Shown here one piece after another: positions 60,504 to 64,000 of a stretch of 64,000 bases of DNA (positions within the stretch are counted from its first letter, which is position 1; each line of letters starts with the position of its first letter). Made by a program: the position numbers and the translations under genes. The notes below the pieces were generated by a model. The model saw only the letters and a program-made list of their open reading frames with translations, was not told the origin of the DNA and did not search any database. Location: the NCBI RefSeq assembly GCF_016862175.1, contig NZ_BOML01000075.1:1-64000 (forward strand). Direction: 5' to 3'. Source of the DNA: Paractinoplanes durhamensis (GTDB taxonomy: Bacteria; Actinomycetota; Actinomycetes; Mycobacteriales; Micromonosporaceae).

Positions 60504-61544
60504 ATGCGGGATCCCACCAAATCCAAGACCATCGCGACCTGCTGTGTGCTGGCCCTGATGCTCGGCGCGGGCGCGGCCTGCAACCGGGGCTCCGGCGAGG
60601 ACGTCGTCGGTCTGATCACCAAGACCGACACCAACCCGTTCTTCGTGCAGATGCGCAAGGGCGCCCAGAGCGAGGCGAAAGCCGAGGGCGTCGAGTTGCA
60701 GAGCTTCGCCGGCAAACAGGACGGTGACAACGAAGCCCAGGTCCAGGCGATCGAGAACCTGATGTCCTTCGGCGCCAAGGGCTTCCTGATCACCCCGAAC
60801 GACTCGAAGGCGATCGTCCCCTCCATCGACAAGGCGCACGAGCAGAAAATGCTCGTGATCGCCCTGGACACCCCGGTCGATCCGCCGAACGCCGCGGACG
60901 CCACCTTCGCCACCGACAACTACCAGGCCGGCAAGCTCATCGGGCAGTGGGCCAAGGCGAAGTTCGCCAAGGACGGCAAGCAGGCGAAGATCGCCATGCT
61001 GGACCTGAACGCCAACCAGGTCTCCGTCGACGTCAAGCGGGACCAGGGCTTCCTCGACGGTTTCGGCATCCAGGTCGGCGACCCCAACAAGATCGGTGAC
61101 GAGAACGACCCGCAGATCGCCGGGCACGACGTCACCGACGGCGCCGAGGACGGCGGCCGGACCGCGATGGAAAACCTGCTGCAGAAGGATCCGTCGATCA
61201 ACCTGGTCTACACCATCAACGAACCGGCGGCGGCCGGCGCCTACCAGGCCCTGAAGTCGGCCGGCCGGGAGAAGGACACCGTGATCGTCTCGATCGACGG
61301 TGGCTGCCCCGGCGTCGACAACGTGTCCACGGGCATCATCGGTGCGACCTCGATGCAGTTCCCGCTGAAGATGGCGCAGATGGGCATCGATGCGATCGCC
61401 GCGTACGCGAAGAACGGCACCCGGCCGCAGGTGACGCCGGGCAAGGACTTCTTCGACACCGGAACCCAACTGATCACCGACGACCCGCAGGCCGGCGTGG
61501 AGGCGAAAGACTCCGCGTGGGGCAAGCAGAACTGCTGGGGTTGA
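60504..61544 (+). CDS. Ribose/fructose-type ABC transporter substrate-binding lipoprotein
   Basis: 346 residues from ATG 60504 with GGAGGAGG 5 bp upstream. A lipobox LGAGAAC (Cys about 26) is followed by a type I periplasmic-binding fold: VVGLITKTDTNPFFVQMRKGAQSEA, AIENLMSFGAKGFLITPND, LVIALDTPVDPP and LVYTINEPAAAGAYQALK. It is closest in style to FrcB-type fructose binders. First gene of a three-gene importer, separated by one base from the permease. Confidence 0.9.
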   Translation: MRDPTKSKTIATCCVLALMLGAGAACNRGSGEDVVGLITKTDTNPFFVQMRKGAQSEAKAEGVELQSFAGKQDGDNEAQVQAIENLMSFGAKGFLITPNDSKAIVPSIDKAHEQKMLVIALDTPVDPPNAADATFATDNYQAGKLIGQWAKAKFAKDGKQAKIAMLDLNANQVSVDVKRDQGFLDGFGIQVGDPNKIGDENDPQIAGHDVTDGAEDGGRTAMENLLQKDPSINLVYTINEPAAAGAYQALKSAGREKDTVIVSIDGGCPGVDNVSTGIIGATSMQFPLKMAQMGIDAIAAYAKNGTRPQVTPGKDFFDTGTQLITDDPQAGVEAKDSAWGKQNCWG

Positions 61545-61545
61545 T

Positions 61546-62562
61546 ATGGCCACTGCCACCGCAACCGACTTCGAGGTGCGCCGCAACGACTCGCTCGGGC
61601 TGCGCCTCCAACACCTCCTGCACGGCAACCCGGTGCTCGGGCCGCTGGCCGTGCTGATCGTCGCGATCATCGCGTTCTCCATCGTCAACGGCCGCTTCCT
61701 GACCGCGACGAACCTCTCCCTCGTCCTTCAGCAGGTCACGGTCATCGCCGTCCTCGCCCTCGGGCAGACGCTGATCATCCTGACCGCCGGCATCGACCTG
61801 TCGGCCGGCGCGATCGCGGTCTTCTCGTCGATCCTGATGGCGAACTTCTGCGTCAAGGCCGGGATGCCCGGCTTCATCGCGCTGGTGCTCGGCCTGGCCT
61901 GCGGCACCGCGATGGGCGCGCTCAACGGCGTCCTCGTCACGAGGATCAAGCTCCCCCCGTTCATCGTCACGCTCGGCACGCTGACCATCTTCTTCTCGCT
62001 CAACTCGGTGGTCAGCAACAGCGAGACGGTCCGCGGCACCGACATGTCCAGCCTGATGACCTGGACCGGTAACTCGATCCCGATCGGGAGCTTCCGGCTC
62101 ACCTACGGCTCGATCATCATGCTGCTGCTGTTCGGGTACTTCTACTACGCGCTCGGCCGCACCGCCTGGGGCAAGCACGTCTACGCGACCGGTGACGACA
62201 TCGAGTCGGCCCGGCTCGCCGGCATCCAGACCAGCCGGGTGCTGTTCAGCGTCTACACCGTGGCCGGCCTGCTCTACGCGGTCGGCGGCTGGATCCTGAT
62301 CGGCCGGCTCGCCTCGGCCAGCCCGAACGTGGGCGTCGAGTACAACCTCGACTCGATCACCGCCGTCGTGCTCGGCGGCACCAGCCTCTTCGGCGGCCGG
62401 GGCAGCGTGATCGGCACGCTGATCGGCGCGCTCATCGTCGGCGTCTTCCGCAACGGTCTGCAGCTGGGCGGCGTCGAGGTGGTCTGGCAGGGCTTCGCGA
62501 TCGGCCTGCTCGTGCTGGTCGCGGTCTCGCTGGACCAGTGGATCAGGAAGGTGAAGACGTGA
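61546..62562 (+). CDS. Ribose/fructose-type ABC transporter permease
   Basis: 338 residues, about ten helices, BPD_transp_2 (RbsC/FrcC) family. Characteristic segments: ALGQTLIILTAGIDLSAGAI, KLPPFIVTLGTLTIFFSLNSVV, YATGDDIESARLAGIQTSRVLF (the cytoplasmic coupling loop) and LDSITAVVLGGTSLFGGRGSVIGTLIGALIV. One base separates its ATG from the previous stop, and the ATPase start overlaps its stop. Confidence 0.92.
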   Translation: MATATATDFEVRRNDSLGLRLQHLLHGNPVLGPLAVLIVAIIAFSIVNGRFLTATNLSLVLQQVTVIAVLALGQTLIILTAGIDLSAGAIAVFSSILMANFCVKAGMPGFIALVLGLACGTAMGALNGVLVTRIKLPPFIVTLGTLTIFFSLNSVVSNSETVRGTDMSSLMTWTGNSIPIGSFRLTYGSIIMLLLFGYFYYALGRTAWGKHVYATGDDIESARLAGIQTSRVLFSVYTVAGLLYAVGGWILIGRLASASPNVGVEYNLDSITAVVLGGTSLFGGRGSVIGTLIGALIVGVFRNGLQLGGVEVVWQGFAIGLLVLVAVSLDQWIRKVKT

Positions 62563-63335
62563 CGACTCCGGTATTGCAGGCGAAAGGACTCACCAAGCGC
62601 TACGGCCGGGTCGTCGCCATCGACGGCAGCGACCTCGAGCTCTACCCCGGCGAGATCCTCGCGGTGATCGGCGACAACGGCGCCGGCAAATCCAGCCTGA
62701 TCAAGGCGCTGTCGGGCGCGCTCATCCCGGACAGCGGCGAGATCTTCCTGGACGGAAAACAGGTCCATTTTCGTACGCCGATGGATGCGCGCTCGGCCGG
62801 CATCGAAACCGTCTACCAGACCCTCGCGGTCGCCCCGGGCCTCGACATCGCCGACAACCTGTTCCTGGGTCGGGAAGAACGCAAGCCCGGCGTACTCGGC
62901 TCGGTGTTCCGGATGCTCGACCGCGGCCACATGCGCGCCGAGGCGAAACGGCACATGAGCGAGCTGGGCGTGGCCACGTTGCAGAACATCGGCCAGGCCG
63001 TCGAGTCACTGTCCGGCGGCCAGCGCCAGGCGGTGGCGGTGGCCAGATCGGCCGCGTTCGGCAGCAAGGTGGTGATCCTCGACGAGCCGACCGCGGCCCT
63101 GGGCGTGAAGGAGGGCAACCGGGTGCTGCAGCTGATCCGCGACGTCCGCGACCGGGGCCTCCCGGTCATCCTGATCAGCCACAACATGCCGCACGTCTTC
63201 GAGGTCGCCGACCGCATCCACATCCAGCGCCTGGGCCGCCGGGCCACGGTGATCACCCCGAAGTCCCACTCGATGTCCGAGGCGGTAGCCATCATGACCG
63301 GCGCCGCCGAACCCCCACCAGAGGCTGCCGCCTGA
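62559..63335 (+). CDS. Sugar ABC transporter ATP-binding protein, single-domain type
   Basis: 258 residues from GTG 62559 (GTGA overlap with the permease). Walker A is GDNGAGKSSLIKAL, signature LSGGQRQAVAVAR and Walker B KVVILDEPTAAL. H-loop ILISHNM. A single ATPase domain distinguishes it from the fused RbsA/MglA type and fits the FrcA type, where two copies drive the importer. Unlike the polyol system at 3.3-6.4 kb, this one carries its own motor. The Pro/Ala tail is short. Confidence 0.93.
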   Translation: MTTPVLQAKGLTKRYGRVVAIDGSDLELYPGEILAVIGDNGAGKSSLIKALSGALIPDSGEIFLDGKQVHFRTPMDARSAGIETVYQTLAVAPGLDIADNLFLGREERKPGVLGSVFRMLDRGHMRAEAKRHMSELGVATLQNIGQAVESLSGGQRQAVAVARSAAFGSKVVILDEPTAALGVKEGNRVLQLIRDVRDRGLPVILISHNMPHVFEVADRIHIQRLGRRATVITPKSHSMSEAVAIMTGAAEPPPEAAA

Positions 63336-63358
63336 CACCGCGGCTTCGAAAGATGTTG

Positions 63359-63396
63359 ACGGAGGCGACAACCACAACGGTTGTCGCCTCCGTTTG
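63359..63396 (+). terminator. Intrinsic terminator after the sugar ABC operon
   Basis: ACGGAGGCGACAACC (63359-63373) pairs perfectly with GGTTGTCGCCTCCGT (63379-63393), 15 bp, five-nucleotide loop ACAAC, followed by two further Ts. Confidence 0.92.
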
Positions 63397-63416
63397 ACTC
63401 TCCCCGGGCTGACGCT

Positions 63417-64000
63417 CTACCCCGGAGGCGATTGCAGGCGCAGCAGTTCCGTGCGGGCGTGGGTGACGCGGGCGGTTTCCGCGCCGCCGGATCGGGCGAT
63501 CTCCTGGGCGAGGTCGCCGGCGGCCTCGATCAGGTGGCGGGCCTGGCGGCGGCTGTGCAGGTGCTTGCGGAGGGCCTTGCGGTCCTTTCGCAGGCCGCTG
63601 ACCGCGTTGAGGAGTTCCGGGTCGAGCCCCTCGGGGCCGAGCAGCTGCCGGATCCAGTCGCGTTCCTGCCGGGCGGCGTTCCGCATCACGTAGCGGAGGG
63701 CGATGAGCTCGACGATCGCGATGAGGAACGGCAGGGTCACCATGACGAGGGCGTTGCCGCCGCTCAGGCCGGCCATGTCGTCCCAGGCGAAGTGGAACAC
63801 CATCGCCGTCAGCATGGTGAGCACGCCGCGGAGCACGTTGCGCTCGCCGGGGACGCGGCCCAGGACCCACATCAGGCCGGCGCCGAAGATCGCGCTGAAC
63901 AGCGCGTGCGACACGATGCCGCTGGCGCCGCGGACCACGAAGATCTGGAACGACGCGCCGAGCTGGTTGACGCCGAACGCCTGGGCGGCGCCGTTGAACG
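63417..64000 (-). CDS. PrsW-like membrane protease family protein (N-terminus outside window)
   Basis: The last 194 residues of a membrane protein running off the right edge. Helices include VSHALFSAIFGAGLMWVLG and GVLTMLTAMVFHFAWDDMAGLSG, where the His in MVFHFAWDDMAG is typical of the CPBP/PrsW-like metal-binding helices. A cytoplasmic C-terminus of about 80 residues, LRKDRKALRKHLHSRRQARHLIEAAGDLAQEIA, is charged. The family includes PrsW, a site-1-type protease acting on anti-sigma factors. Without the N-terminus the glutamate motif cannot be checked. Confidence 0.7.
   Translation of the reverse strand, partial: FNGAAQAFGVNQLGASFQIFVVRGASGIVSHALFSAIFGAGLMWVLGRVPGERNVLRGVLTMLTAMVFHFAWDDMAGLSGGNALVMVTLPFLIAIVELIALRYVMRNAARQERDWIRQLLGPEGLDPELLNAVSGLRKDRKALRKHLHSRRQARHLIEAAGDLAQEIARSGGAETARVTHARTELLRLQSPPG

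Overview
The window is a high-GC chromosome segment from an actinomycete, most likely of the Micromonosporaceae (Actinoplanes-like). This rests on frequent GTG starts, SigE-family ECF and SigB/F-type sigma factors, a DUF6131 miniprotein, secreted lectin, DUF1906 and beta-propeller proteins, and sugar ABC cassettes that lack their own ATPase. The assignment comes from gene content only. No rRNA, tRNA, CRISPR array, integrase or transposase gene was recognised.

Layout. 1-2.3 kb: truncated GAF-GGDEF-EAL cyclic-di-GMP enzyme. 2.5-9.0 kb: DeoR regulator, a polyol-type ABC importer without ATPase, a zinc alcohol dehydrogenase and an APC permease. 9.0-12.0 kb: a small toxin/immunity-like pair facing a caspase-EAL fusion protein, the most unusual gene here. 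12.2-15.6 kb: quinone-oxidoreductase-like MDR, GT39-type mannosyltransferase, DUF4240. 15.7-19.9 kb: MarR/MFS and TetR/MFS efflux pairs with candidate operators. 20-25.4 kb: secreted tripeptidyl-peptidase-like hydrolase, a manganese (yybP-ykoY) riboswitch controlling a GDT1-family exporter, a cyclase-family enzyme and two TPR proteins. 25.4-30.7 kb: ECF sigma/membrane propeller pair, a gutted NDH-2 pseudogene, secreted lectin, DJ-1/PfpI protein, GH18 lipoprotein. 30.8-41.9 kb: membrane phosphodiesterase, secreted propeller, SDR, Dyp peroxidase, HAD, DedA, GT2, DUF6131, DUF1906/FG-GAP. 41.9-45.1 kb: SigB/F-type sigma factor divergent from an anti-sigma kinase and STAS antagonist, followed by an anion permease. 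45.2-50.7 kb: XRE/SDR pair, a ROK regulator split by a 404-bp repeat-bearing insertion, and a GH43 enzyme. 50.7-56.9 kb: Na+/H+ antiporter, ZTP riboswitch plus glyA, flavin monooxygenase, small membrane proteins, phosphoesterase. 57-63.4 kb: secreted beta-helix protein, a LacI-type protein without its DNA-binding domain, and a FrcBCA-like sugar ABC operon. The end carries a truncated PrsW-like protein.

Themes. Sugar uptake and carbohydrate-active secreted enzymes recur, with DeoR, ROK and LacI regulators beside them. Two EAL proteins suggest local cyclic-di-GMP signalling. Two well-formed riboswitches were found by eye. Three genes (NDH-2, ROK, LacI) are visibly damaged by deletion, insertion or truncation, so the segment contains accessory material in flux. 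Four convergent gene pairs share a 4-bp stop-codon overlap.
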